Shown: positions 52,904 through 61,164, counted from the stretch's first letter. The stretch is DNA of 64,000 bases from Leadbetterella sp964489955 (GCA_964489955.1 CAZBAV010000011.1:14729-78728), one strand, 5' to 3'. A program made the numbers and translations. The notes: generated by a model not told the origin, from the sequence alone.

Positions 52904-53449
52904 TCAATCCTTCAATAGTGGATTTTCCTGATTGTGCTCTACCCAAATTAGTTTTGTGGTGTCGTAACCTGCAGCCTTTGCTTTTTCCACATAACTTTTA
53001 CGTATCTCATCAGGTATCGTTTTCGTTCTGGACAGAATCCACATATAGTCCAGACTCCGTCCCGCCACCAAGGCATATTGATAATCCTCATCAATAGCAA
53101 TTACATTATATCCCGAAGAAAAAGGTCCGAAGAAAGAAACCTTCAGAGCACCTACAGTCTTATCTCCTCTGAATTTGGCCTTCCCCGTAGAAGATTTCCA
53201 TTTTTTATCTTTAGTATGGTACCCGCTGTTGAAAACTTCAATATCTCCGTTGTCTTTTATCCTATACTGTGCAGACACATTGTTCATATCTTTTTCAAAT
53301 CTGAAATCAAACCGGGCTATCTCATACCAAACACCCAGGTATTGATTAACATCAAAGTTTTCAACGGGTAGAACACCCTTTGGAACGGATTGGCAACTTT
53401 GCAGAAGTAGAAAAGTCATACCCAATAAAATAACTGTCTTTTTTAACAT
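52904..53449 (-). CDS. blc: Lipocalin family lipoprotein
   Basis: 181 residues with a lipoprotein signal (LLLQSC near 14-19). The lipocalin signature is YLGVWYEIARFDFRFEKDMN (G-x-W), followed by NVSAQYRIKDNGDIEVFNSG and AKFRGDKTVGALKVSFFGPF, then YQYALVAGRSLDYMWILSRT. It matches bacterial Blc, an outer-membrane lipoprotein that binds fatty acids or lysophospholipids and is induced by envelope stress. The gene stands alone. Confidence 0.93.
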   Translation of the reverse strand: MLKKTVILLGMTFLLLQSCQSVPKGVLPVENFDVNQYLGVWYEIARFDFRFEKDMNNVSAQYRIKDNGDIEVFNSGYHTKDKKWKSSTGKAKFRGDKTVGALKVSFFGPFSSGYNVIAIDEDYQYALVAGRSLDYMWILSRTKTIPDEIRKSYVEKAKAAGYDTTKLIWVEHNQENPLLKD

Positions 53450-53540
53450 GTTGCTTGTATTTAAAGGTGAGTTAAAGCAAGTTAGTTAATTTAGTAAGAA
53501 AGCTAAAACAGAAAATACATTTATCTATACATAGACTCCT

Positions 53541-53921
53541 TCAATGAAATATCACAAACTTTAAGGGATTGCTCATCTCAATATCCATGATCCGTACCGT
53601 GTCTTTGCCGTTTACTGAAAAACGAACACTGATTTCACTTTGGGCAGGAAGCGTATAAATGCAGGAGTTACAAATGAGTTCAGCCGAACTTACACAGGTC
53701 TTACATTCCAGCCAGCTTTTTAAATCATCCAGTTTCTGGTCACTGCTTAAACTTGATTTCTGGCTGGCCAGATACTGATTAATGACCGGAGCCGCCTTAT
53801 CAAACGCTTCGGCTGTAATAAAATTACAAAATTCCGGGTCATCACAGGCAACAAGTACTTCCTCCCCTTTACAGCTTAACAATATAGTGACTGAAAGACA
53901 AACCAAAATTAGCTTTGACAT
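53541..53921 (-). CDS. Cysteine-rich lipoprotein, function unknown
   Basis: 126 residues from the ATG at 53921; a longer frame upstream starts before the signal peptide. The lipoprotein signal ends at LLSC. The mature part has seven further cysteines, including DDPEFC, SWLECKTCVSSAELICNSCIY, and ends with strands KDTVRIMDIEMSNPLKFVIF. The paired cysteines suggest disulfide bonds in the periplasm. No family recognised. Confidence 0.75.
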   Translation of the reverse strand: MSKLILVCLSVTILLSCKGEEVLVACDDPEFCNFITAEAFDKAAPVINQYLASQKSSLSSDQKLDDLKSWLECKTCVSSAELICNSCIYTLPAQSEISVRFSVNGKDTVRIMDIEMSNPLKFVIFH

Positions 53922-54318
53922 AGTTAAAAGGCATTTTATATGGTATAAGACTATAATTTCCGGGCATAGGTTGGAATAAAACCTCATAAACACCAATGAG
54001 CTTAGCTCTTTAAATAATGGCTCACTAATCCGTGCTAATTATTCCTAATAAACTGTATACGTTAAGAAGTAGAGGTGAAAATCTTACGGCCAATAATCTT
54101 AACTGTTTATCCGTTTCCCAAATAATCTAACTAATTTCAATAGTCATGAATTATATAGAACCCTCGTAAAATGTGGAAAACTAGTTAGAGCAAGACTTAT
54201 TGAGAAAAACATAAAAATAGCTCTATACTTTTAGTCAAAAAGAAAACTATTGAAACTAAATAAGCACTAAGCTTTTTCTGTTTTAAAGTAAGGCACAAAA
54301 CTTTAGGTGTACAAAACA
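53922..54318. other. Gene-free stretch
   Basis: 397 bases between two divergent genes. A CTCGTA occurs at 54163-54168 but lacks the partner AAACC 14 bases upstream. No frame or repeat stands out. Confidence 0.45.
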
Positions 54319-55134
54319 ATGACAGAAATTTTCAAAACCTTTAAACCCCTGAATCAACTGGTGGCGAAATACGTAGAGTATTACTACGTAGACATCAAAC
54401 CAGTGAATAAACATATTCAAATGGAATGCTTTCCCCATTTCAACACTACCATTTCGCTTTATTCGTCCCACCGTCGTTCAGAAAAAGGAGAAATTATCTT
54501 CAACAATCCCGGAGATATATTTCAGGTTTTCACCCCCATTCATGACGATGTCCTGACTATTCAGCAGATTGGGTTTATTCATCGGGTAGTTATAGTCTTT
54601 AAGCCGCTAGGGATTTATCATTTTTTCAGTAATCTGAGTTTTGCAGACTATCTGTATAACATTGAGTTCTTTACTCCTCATGAACTTAATCCTGTTTTTA
54701 AACTCTATGATGATAGTACATCACTCACTACCCTTCTAGATACGTTACTTCAGAACCGGGTCAATGATTTCAAACATGAAGTACTTGAAAATGCAATAAC
54801 AGAAATTTTCAGCCGTAGTGAAGATTTTTCTGTAGAAGAGCTTTCCTCTTTATTAAAAATGAGTCGTCAACACGTAAACCGCCTCTTTCGCCAATACATG
54901 GGTGTTTCTGTTAAAAAATTTCATGAGATTGTACGGTTCCGTAAAACCGTCAATGAAAAGCTGCTTCTAAAAAACAAAGAAAACTTTACACAGCTAGCCT
55001 CCGCATTTAATTTCAATGATCAGTCACACCTTATAAAAACATACAAGAACTTCACTGAAAATGCCCCGGCACTGTTTTTTAAAAAAGGAGAACTTTTAGG
55101 CAGCGAAGATACATTCTGGCACATTACACGCTGA
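54319..55134 (+). CDS. AraC family transcriptional regulator (DUF6597-type N-terminus)
   Basis: 271 residues from the ATG at 54319; a start four codons upstream is possible. The N-terminal domain (TFKPLNQLVAKYVEYYYVDIKP, FPHFNTTISLYSS) is of the DUF6597 type. The C-terminal DNA-binding part has FSVEELSSLLKMSRQHVNRLFRQYMGVSVKKFHEIVRFRK and the second helix-turn-helix FTQLASAFNFNDQSHLIKTYKNFTENAP. It lies 61 bases before the DUF6624 lipoprotein gene, which may be its target. Confidence 0.88.
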   Translation: MTEIFKTFKPLNQLVAKYVEYYYVDIKPVNKHIQMECFPHFNTTISLYSSHRRSEKGEIIFNNPGDIFQVFTPIHDDVLTIQQIGFIHRVVIVFKPLGIYHFFSNLSFADYLYNIEFFTPHELNPVFKLYDDSTSLTTLLDTLLQNRVNDFKHEVLENAITEIFSRSEDFSVEELSSLLKMSRQHVNRLFRQYMGVSVKKFHEIVRFRKTVNEKLLLKNKENFTQLASAFNFNDQSHLIKTYKNFTENAPALFFKKGELLGSEDTFWHITR

Positions 55135-55195
55135 GGTTCCATTTTTACAATTCCTGTATTGTCTTTTCCCCCATCTTTGCAGAAAGAATAAAAAA

Positions 55196-55846
55196 ATGAC
55201 TAAACTAAAATACCTGTGTGTACTTCTGATTTCGATAGGGTGTACAAAGAAAATTTCAGAAACAAAAAGGAGTGAGTTAAAAGATGAGCTACTGAGAATG
55301 GTAACCATAGACCAGATTGCAGCAAACATTCCACAAGGCCAATACAAGGACCTGAGTAATGAAGAATGGAATAGTTTTAAAGACAGCGTATTCACTTCTA
55401 ACAAAAAGAGAATTGAAAAAATATACAAAAAATACGGCTACCCGGGCTACAGTATGGTTGAAGAGTCCGGTTCCGATCATTTCTGGCTGATGGTACAGCA
55501 TAGCGACAAGTACCCGCGTTTTCAGAAGAAAGTGTTAAAAGCTATGGATGTAGAAGTAAAGAAGAGCAATGCAAATCCACAAAATTACGCCTACCTTTTT
55601 GATCGCGTGCAGGTGAATGCAGGTAAAAAACAGATGTTCGGTACGCAGGTAGATTATGCCGTACAAACTACAGGACGGGCGAAACCTAAAAACGGGCTGA
55701 TAGATTCTGTAAACGTAGATAAAATCAGAAAAGAGTACATGCTTGGTCCCTTAAAAGACTACCTTAATCTGATGACGCAGATGCACTATGAGATGAATAA
55801 AAAGAATTATCAGGACAAGGGAATAATGAAGCCTGATTTATACTAA
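55196..55846 (+). CDS. DUF6624 family lipoprotein
   Basis: 216 residues with a lipoprotein signal ending in IGC. The body KKIYKKYGYPGYSMVEESGSDHFWLMVQHSDKYPRFQKKVL (about 80-122) and NYAYLFDRVQVNAGKKQMFGTQVDY are the signature of DUF6624. The His and Gln pattern is strongly conserved in the family, but the activity is unknown. The gene lies after an AraC regulator. The following 260 bases hold no gene. Confidence 0.82.
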   Translation: MTKLKYLCVLLISIGCTKKISETKRSELKDELLRMVTIDQIAANIPQGQYKDLSNEEWNSFKDSVFTSNKKRIEKIYKKYGYPGYSMVEESGSDHFWLMVQHSDKYPRFQKKVLKAMDVEVKKSNANPQNYAYLFDRVQVNAGKKQMFGTQVDYAVQTTGRAKPKNGLIDSVNVDKIRKEYMLGPLKDYLNLMTQMHYEMNKKNYQDKGIMKPDLY

Positions 55847-56107
55847 GATAATTTTTGTCCCAAGCAAGCTAAGATTTACAGTTTTGCATCAGTACTCAGG
55901 AAGTACAAGACTAGTGTTGAATTTTCAAAACAGTCAAACGCGAATGTATCACTTTAAGAAATAGACAAAGTTATTAAGGCGTATAACCATAATTCCTCAT
56001 CTAGGATAATCTTAACAATCAGACGCCCTCACAAGTCTCCAGAATTATGAGGGCGTCATCACATTACAGTTACCTTTTTTGAGAATATTATTTACTCATG
56101 CATTCTC

Positions 56108-56905
56108 TTATTTCACAATAAAGAGGGATGCAATAACCACAGCATCAGCTCCTGAGAGTGTTTCATCAAATGCTGCCGAACCGGCCGCAGCACCAAAAGC
56201 CGTGGCTGTATTAAAACCGGCCTGCATAGTTACTTCTTCGCCTGCATAAACGGCATTGGTAGCAGCGGGCATATTGCCTCCGTTACCCAGTTCAATCCAA
56301 CCTTTGTTTGCCCTCATTCTACGAATCTGAGCTGCATGGCGGGCTTCTACCGAGTGAATCTGAAGTGCTGCCTGAAGTACATCTTTATTAGAGGCTACAT
56401 TTCCGGCTTGTCCCTTATAGGCACGTACACCTGTGTCTTCAAAAGCCTGAGCAAGAACCATAAACTGGTTATAATCTGTGAAAGGCTGAAAATTTCCTTT
56501 CACCGTAAAATCAAATGTGGGTTTAGCAACGGGAGTAACACTCATTGAAGTCAGAGCACCTTTCAGAAAACTCACATGAGCCGCCTCATGCTTAGAGATT
56601 TGCTGAATCACCGCTCTGTCTGCTGCAGGAATCAATCCCGCCGCAGAAAGACCCATAGCATAATATTCATCTTCCAGATACTCGAGCGTAAGTGCCAGCT
56701 GAAGTGCATCAGTAAGAGCTGTCTGAGCTTCAGCCACTGATTTTTTTTCTGCACGTGCAGATGTAGCCGCCACTCCGGTAACTACAGCGGCCATAGTTGC
56801 CTTTTTTGCTGTATTAAAAAGACTATCGATATAACCGGCTCTTGATACCTTGGTAGTGTTAAGGTTGTCATCGGTTAGTTTAAAAAGGTTACTAAGGATA
56901 TTCAT
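56108..56905 (-). CDS. Ferritin-like domain protein
   Basis: 265 residues. The ferritin-like domain (about 60-205) has the di-iron ligands: Glu in TLEYLEDEYYAMG, Glu and His in SKHEAAHVSFLKG, Glu in AQAFEDTGVRAY, Glu and His in SVEARHAAQIRRMR. There is a hydrophobic Ala-rich stretch after residue 36 but no clear signal peptide. Proteins of this type (Ferritin_2, dessication-related) are made under stress. It is 23 bases behind a second ferritin-like gene and shares its transcript. Confidence 0.88.
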   Translation of the reverse strand: MNILSNLFKLTDDNLNTTKVSRAGYIDSLFNTAKKATMAAVVTGVAATSARAEKKSVAEAQTALTDALQLALTLEYLEDEYYAMGLSAAGLIPAADRAVIQQISKHEAAHVSFLKGALTSMSVTPVAKPTFDFTVKGNFQPFTDYNQFMVLAQAFEDTGVRAYKGQAGNVASNKDVLQAALQIHSVEARHAAQIRRMRANKGWIELGNGGNMPAATNAVYAGEEVTMQAGFNTATAFGAAAGSAAFDETLSGADAVVIASLFIVK

Positions 56906-56928
56906 GATTGTAATTATTTAGAGTTAAA

Positions 56929-57633
56929 TTAACCTATTCCCTGTTGTTTCCAGGTAAAAGGAGTCTTGATAAAAGTGGTAGCTACAGCGGCTATTTGTGC
57001 CGGGGTTTTGGCCAGATCCAGACCGTTTGCATCAATGACATCATTGCCAGAGAAATCAGCAGATTTAGGATTGATTATATCCCGAATGGCAGCAGCGTGA
57101 CGTGCTTCTACTGAAACTATTTTTCCGGCGATAACTAAATAATCAAGGTTTGTAATCAGCTTTCCTGCACCGTTATAAGCAGCCACTCCTGTGTCTTCTA
57201 ATGCCTTTGCAGTGGCCAATACAGAGTTTCTGTTTTTAAAATCTACACCATCGTATTTAAACTCCAAAGTAGGAAGGACTTTTGAAGTAGCTCCGCTGAT
57301 GGCAGCCTTGAAAAAATCGCGGTGGATGACCTCGTGGTGATAAAGATCGGTAAAAAGCTGTTTCTCGGTGTCAGAGATTCCCGTATAAAAACTATTCACC
57401 ACTTTTGAGTAAAAATCGGCTTCCAGCTGCTCCAGAGCATAAGCGTAATTCAACACACCAATGTCTCCTTCTCCTAAATCAAAAACACTAGCAGGATCAT
57501 CTACCATGTCATCTTTACAGCCGGTAAGTGCAATTCCTGCCAAGGCAATTCCCATGCCGCTTATTCTTAAAAAGTTCCGTCTGTTAGTATCCAGAGTGGC
57601 ATCTTTTCCGGACACGCTGATTAATTTTTTCAT
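56929..57633 (-). CDS. Ferritin-like domain lipoprotein with twin-arginine signal
   Basis: 234 residues from the ATG at 57633. Upstream in-frame starts at 57657 and 57735 lie on or before the promoter found at 57659-57683, so they are excluded. The signal has RRNFLRISGMGIALAGIALTGC, a twin-arginine motif plus a lipoprotein cysteine. The ferritin-like ligands are in LEQLEADFYSKV, HHEVIHRDFFK, ALEDTGVAAY and SVEARHAAAIR. The protein probably folds in the cytoplasm with its metal before export. Transcribed with the next ferritin-like gene. Confidence 0.88.
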   Translation of the reverse strand: MKKLISVSGKDATLDTNRRNFLRISGMGIALAGIALTGCKDDMVDDPASVFDLGEGDIGVLNYAYALEQLEADFYSKVVNSFYTGISDTEKQLFTDLYHHEVIHRDFFKAAISGATSKVLPTLEFKYDGVDFKNRNSVLATAKALEDTGVAAYNGAGKLITNLDYLVIAGKIVSVEARHAAAIRDIINPKSADFSGNDVIDANGLDLAKTPAQIAAVATTFIKTPFTWKQQGIG

Positions 57634-57658
57634 AGTTTTTTGTTTTATTGAATCCATA

Positions 57659-57683
57659 TACGAGGCCACTTGATTTATGGTTT
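57659..57683 (-). promoter_or_regulatory. ECF-type promoter of the ferritin-like genes
   Basis: On the minus strand AAACC (57679-57683), 14 bases, CTCGTA (57659-57664). The -10-like hexamer ends 26 bases before the ATG. The same sequence with the same spacing stands before fasciclin and, with two changes, before msrB. Confidence 0.75.
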
Positions 57684-57775
57684 TACATCTTTCCAAAAAA
57701 AAACTAAAAAACTTAATGTTTTTACTTACAAACACTTAAAACAACTAATAATAAACTAGTTACATCAAACAAAAG

Positions 57776-58003
57776 CTGTGACTTTCTTTAGTGATTACTG
57801 TTTTAACCACATAGTTATAAATAAGAATAGAAGACATAGAGAAAATTAATTTCCAACACAATAGCTTTTTGAAGCATGCTTGCATGTCTTATGTCAACTG
57901 AATCTATTGTTCCTATGCGGTGTACTGAGCAAAGCCGAAATGTGGTTTAATTTTAAGTATTTATATTCTATTATAAACTTCCACTCGCTGAAGTAAACTA
58001 CAG
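57776..58003 (-). mobile_element. MITE-like element, copy A
   Basis: 228 bases. On the minus strand it starts with CTGTAGTTTACTTCAG (57988-58003) and ends with a decayed inverted copy near 57776. Inside, a stretch of about 120 bases matches copy B (60811-61001): AGGAACAATAGATT, GACATAAGACATGC, AGCATGCTTC, AGCTATT. It has no coding frame. It lies between the ferritin-like genes and the fasciclin gene. Confidence 0.65.
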
Positions 58004-58050
58004 ACTAAATAAACTGATAAACTTCTGATTATCAAGTATTAAAATACCCT

Positions 58051-58086
58051 AAAACAAAAAATCCCTTCGAAGCTTAGAAGGGATTT
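58051..58086 (-). terminator. Terminator after fasciclin
   Basis: On the minus strand AAATCCCTTC pairs perfectly with GAAGGGATTT around an 8-base loop (58059-58086) and is followed by TTTTTTGTTTT. It lies 24 bases after the fasciclin stop. Confidence 0.88.
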
Positions 58087-58109
58087 CTGCAATGTTATGA
58101 GAACTTACC

Positions 58110-58670
58110 TCAAGGCATTAAAACGGTATCTATGACATGAATCACGCCGTTTGACTGATTCACATCGGCTATCGTTACTTTTGCGTCGTTGCCCTTGGCA
58201 TCACGTACATAAAGTGTATCGCCTTTGGTCCAGAAAGTAAGGTCTCCACCCTGAACAGTCTTCATCGTGGCTTTTCCTTTTCCTTTTTTTACGGCTGCCC
58301 ACACTTCTTTAGCACTAAATTTCCCCGGTAAAACATGGTAGGTAAGAACCGTGGTTAACGTTGCTTTGTTTTCCGGCTTAATCAGATTTTCTACCGTTCC
58401 TGCCGGAAGTTTAGCAAATGCAGCATTGGTAGGAGCAAATACCGTAAAAGGTCCCTTAGAAGAAAGTGTTTCAACCAATCCAGCTGCTTTTACAGCTGCC
58501 ACAAGTGTGGTGTGATCTTTTGAGTTTACTGCGTTTTCTACAATATTTTTACTTGGATACATCGGAGCCCCGCCTACAGTTACGGTTTTTTCCTGAGCAA
58601 AAGCCGGAGTGATAAATGCCGAGAAAACTAAAGTTCCCGCTAGCAGAATGTTTTTTGTTAGTGACTTCAT
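58110..58670 (-). CDS. Secreted fasciclin domain protein
   Basis: 186 residues from the ATG at 58670; an upstream ATG at 58700 falls on the promoter. A signal peptide (about 1-26, ending PAFAQ) precedes one fasciclin (FAS1) domain with H1 motif FTVFAPTNAAFAKLPAGTVENLI and the H2-type end TVLTYHVLPGKFSAKEVW, then IADVNQSNGVIHVIDTVLMP. FAS1 domains mediate adhesion or act as exported stress proteins. It lies 55 bases after msrB, has its own ECF-type promoter, and ends at a strong terminator. Confidence 0.95.
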   Translation of the reverse strand: MKSLTKNILLAGTLVFSAFITPAFAQEKTVTVGGAPMYPSKNIVENAVNSKDHTTLVAAVKAAGLVETLSSKGPFTVFAPTNAAFAKLPAGTVENLIKPENKATLTTVLTYHVLPGKFSAKEVWAAVKKGKGKATMKTVQGGDLTFWTKGDTLYVRDAKGNDAKVTIADVNQSNGVIHVIDTVLMP

Positions 58671-58701
58671 GATTGTAATTGTTAAATTGTTTGGCTTCAT
58701 T

Positions 58702-58726
58702 TACGAGTGCTGTGTTCAAACGGTTT
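58702..58726 (-). promoter_or_regulatory. ECF-type promoter of fasciclin
   Basis: On the minus strand AAACC (58722-58726), 14 bases, CTCGTA (58702-58707), ending 31 bases before the ATG. It starts inside the msrB stop codon region. Confidence 0.75.
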
Positions 58727-59226
58727 TACTTTGATGAAGTTTTTTTTGAAAAAGGTACAAACTCCAGACTGACAGAATTCATACAAAATCTGTTTCCGGT
58801 AGGTTTAGGACCATCGTCAAAAACATGACCCAAATGAGCTTCGCATCTTCCACAAAGTACCTCTTCCCTAACCATCTGATGTGAAAGGTCTTTTCTGTAG
58901 GTTACACTCCCTTTACGAACCGGTTGATAAAAAGATGGCCAGCCACAGGTGGTACTAAACTTGGCCGTAGACAGAAAAAGAGCATTGCCACAGGCAGCAC
59001 AGTAGTAGGTTCCTTTTTCATCAAAATTATCATACTTGCCGGTGAAGGCCATTTCGGTAGCTCCCTCCCTTGCCACAGCGTACAGCTCTTTAGAAAGCAC
59101 TTTTTTCCATTGAGCATTGCTAATTCTGAGTTTGCTGGTGTCTGTTCTGGAATAGTAAGGATTATTCTTTTGTGCCGTAGCTGAAAGAGCAATCCCCAGT
59201 AATAAAATCACCCAAGATAGTTTCAT
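58726..59226 (-). CDS. msrB: Peptide-methionine (R)-S-oxide reductase, exported
   Basis: 166 residues with a signal peptide (about 1-18). It reduces methionine R-sulfoxide in proteins. The zinc cysteines are in YYCAACGNALF and VLCGRCEAHLGHVFDDG, with CGWPSFYQP between, and the catalytic cysteine is in NRFCMNSVSLEFV (about 148). The signal places the repair outside the cytoplasm. It is upstream of fasciclin and divergent from the sigma factor gene. Confidence 0.95.
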   Translation of the reverse strand: MKLSWVILLLGIALSATAQKNNPYYSRTDTSKLRISNAQWKKVLSKELYAVAREGATEMAFTGKYDNFDEKGTYYCAACGNALFLSTAKFSTTCGWPSFYQPVRKGSVTYRKDLSHQMVREEVLCGRCEAHLGHVFDDGPKPTGNRFCMNSVSLEFVPFSKKTSSK

Positions 59227-59253
59227 TATTTTATTGTTTTGATTATCTGCAAA

Positions 59254-59278
59254 TACGAATCTTTTGAAAAGCCGGATT
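59254..59278 (-). promoter_or_regulatory. ECF-type promoter of msrB
   Basis: On the minus strand AATCC (59274-59278), 14 bases, TTCGTA (59254-59259), ending 27 bases before the msrB ATG. It differs from the other two by one base in each box. Confidence 0.68.
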
Positions 59279-59306
59279 GCATAAACCGATTTTATATATA
59301 CATTTG
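59277..59306 (+). promoter_or_regulatory. Housekeeping-type promoter of the sigma factor gene
   Basis: TTG (59277-59279) and TACATTTG (59299-59306), spacer 19, fit the Bacteroidota consensus. An AAACC (59283-59287) lies between them, without a matching CTCGTA. Transcription would begin near 59313, after the earliest in-frame TTG at 59277, so that codon cannot be the start. Confidence 0.6.
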
Positions 59307-59327
59307 TCTGAACAGAAGAACGTTGGT

Positions 59328-59897
59328 TTGAACGAAATCAATAAAATATCAGAACCGGAACTTATTTTCTTGCTTCAGGGCAAGGATGAAAAGGCGTTTA
59401 ATTATTTATATGATAATTATTCGGGAGCCTTGTATGGTTTGATATTGAATATGGTGACAACAAAGGATCACGCAGACGAAATCATACAAGACGTTTTTGT
59501 TAAGATCTGGAAAAGTTGCAGCCAATACGATGCTGCAAAAGGGCGTCTGTACACCTGGATGATTAACATTGCCCGAAATACGGCTTTGGATTTTATTAAG
59601 TCGAAAGGTTTTCAGAACGAGCAAAAAAACCATTCGCTCTCAGATGTCGTAAATGAGGTAGATTCTGATGCAGCATCTGTGGATGAACTGCAAAATATAC
59701 AGACAGACCAGGTGGCAATGAAAGCGGTAGTGTATTCACTCAAACCGGAATGGCGAGAATTAATAGAACTTTTGTACTATCAAGGCTACACGCAAGCTGA
59801 GGTAGCAGAAAGGTTAGATATACCCATAGGCACAATTAAAACCCGAACGCGGAGTGCACTTATAGAATTGAGAGACAAATTAAAAGATTACAGGTAA
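59328..59897 (+). CDS. ECF RNA polymerase sigma factor, SigK-like partner of RskA
   Basis: 189 residues from the TTG at 59328, reading (M)NEINKISEPELIFLLQGKDEKAF, the usual length and opening. Region 2 is YLYDNYSGALYGLILNMVTT, HADEIIQDVFVKIWK and RLYTWMINIARNTALDF. Region 4 is WRELIELLYYQGYTQAEVAERLDIPIGTIKTRTRSALIELR. It directs RNA polymerase to a stress regulon. The anti-sigma gene begins one base after its stop. Adjacent genes carry a shared promoter sequence that I assign to it by inference. Confidence 0.92.
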   Translation: MNEINKISEPELIFLLQGKDEKAFNYLYDNYSGALYGLILNMVTTKDHADEIIQDVFVKIWKSCSQYDAAKGRLYTWMINIARNTALDFIKSKGFQNEQKNHSLSDVVNEVDSDAASVDELQNIQTDQVAMKAVVYSLKPEWRELIELLYYQGYTQAEVAERLDIPIGTIKTRTRSALIELRDKLKDYR

Positions 59898-59898
59898 G

Positions 59899-60705
59899 TT
59901 GAATATTGAAGATTACATATCATCAGGCGTTATAGAAGCGTATGTAATGGGGCTCGCTACAGAAGAAGAGGTTCAGATTCTGGAGTGTGTCCAAAAAAAT
60001 AATGCATTAGTAAAAGCGGCCGTTTTAAATGCACAGGAAACTTTAGGGCATTTACATCAGGCTCAGGCTATAGCTCCTCCGGCACATCTTAAGTCGGCCA
60101 TATGGGCGAAAATTCAGGCAGAGGAAGTTGAAGAAACAGCACCTAGGAAGGAACCGATTCCGTTTAATCCGGTAATTGAAAAGACTGAAATAAAGTTGGA
60201 ACCAAAAACTTCGTACTGGGCGGCTGCAGCATCCATTTTATTAGTACTTTCTTTAGGTTTGACCGGTTACTTGTTACTCGAAAGAAAACGAGTAGAAGGA
60301 GAATTAGCCTCGCTCAAAACTCAGCAAAATGAATCAGAGAAAAACTACACTGCTTTAAATGAAAAGTGGCTTTTAAGTACCAATTCTAATGTAAAAACCA
60401 TTGCATTGGCGGGAGTAGAGAAGCATCCTGACGCTAAAGCCGTGGTTTACCTGAATGCAGAAAATAAAAAAACATATCTCAGTCTTGAGAATCTTCCCAA
60501 GCCACCTGCCGGATATCAGTATCAATTATGGGCATTGGTAGATGGAACTCCCGTAAACGCAGGAGTTTTTGAACACAAAGAGGGAAAGTCAGTTCAGGAA
60601 ATGGTGGCCGTGGCTAATGCACAGGCATATGCTATCACACTTGAAAAAGAAGGCGGAAGCCCAGTGCCTACTTTAGAAAATATGTACGTTATGGGAGGCG
60701 TATAA
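59899..60705 (+). CDS. RskA-type anti-sigma factor
   Basis: 268 residues from a TTG. The N-terminal 90 residues (IEDYISSGVIEAYVMGLATEEEVQILE) form the sigma-binding domain, without the H-x3-C-x2-C zinc motif of many anti-sigma factors. A membrane helix follows (about 108-129, ending LLLERKR), then an extracytoplasmic RskA domain ending with GYQYQLWALVDGTPVNAGVF. It would hold the sigma factor at the membrane until a signal releases it. One base separates it from the sigma gene. Confidence 0.9.
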   Translation: MNIEDYISSGVIEAYVMGLATEEEVQILECVQKNNALVKAAVLNAQETLGHLHQAQAIAPPAHLKSAIWAKIQAEEVEETAPRKEPIPFNPVIEKTEIKLEPKTSYWAAAASILLVLSLGLTGYLLLERKRVEGELASLKTQQNESEKNYTALNEKWLLSTNSNVKTIALAGVEKHPDAKAVVYLNAENKKTYLSLENLPKPPAGYQYQLWALVDGTPVNAGVFEHKEGKSVQEMVAVANAQAYAITLEKEGGSPVPTLENMYVMGGV

Positions 60706-60810
60706 TAGTAACAAACTTAGAAAGCATCTCTAGTATAGATTTTCATAAATATAAGCTGAAACATAACTTCCGTTCTCCAGCCCAGAGAGAAGTTGATAGA
60801 TCATACATTC

Positions 60811-61001
60811 CTGTATTTTACTTCAGTGAGTAAAAGTCTATTATAATATATAATATTAAACTGCACAGGGACAATAGATTAAGGTGATATAAGACATGCT
60901 AGCATACTTCATATAGCTATTACGCAGAAATTTGTTTCCCTTATGCCCTCTATTATTCTTTTCATCTATGTGATAAAAAAATGGCTGAAGTAAACTACAG
61001 C
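60811..61001 (+). mobile_element. MITE-like element, copy B
   Basis: CTGTATTTTACTTCAG (60811-60826) and the inverted CTGAAGTAAACTACAG (60985-61000) bound 190 bases, one mismatch in 16. CATTC at 60806-60810 and 61002-61006 may be a target duplication. The inside matches copy A and codes for nothing. It fills most of the 460-base gap between the anti-sigma gene and the beta-helix gene; the bases 60706-60805 hold nothing else. Confidence 0.7.
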
Positions 61002-61164
61002 CATTCCCTTTCTAAAATCAGGTACCAAAGTCCAATATACTGATAGATTTTCTGACGCAGGACTAGGCATAATACCGGTTCGGTCTACAATTGTACATTT
61101 CATAAAAGTAGAAGAGCAAGACCATCCTTTCCTAATCCCAAAACCAATCACATTAGGTTAAAAA

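Noticed and set aside
54163..54168. CTCGTA as a fourth site of the sigma regulon
   Set aside because: The AAACC box is missing 14 bases upstream and no gene starts within 100 bases.
59283..59307. Sigma factor gene driven by its own ECF-type promoter
   Set aside because: AAACC is present but the bases 14 further on are ATTTGT, not CTCGTA; the housekeeping promoter explains the start better.
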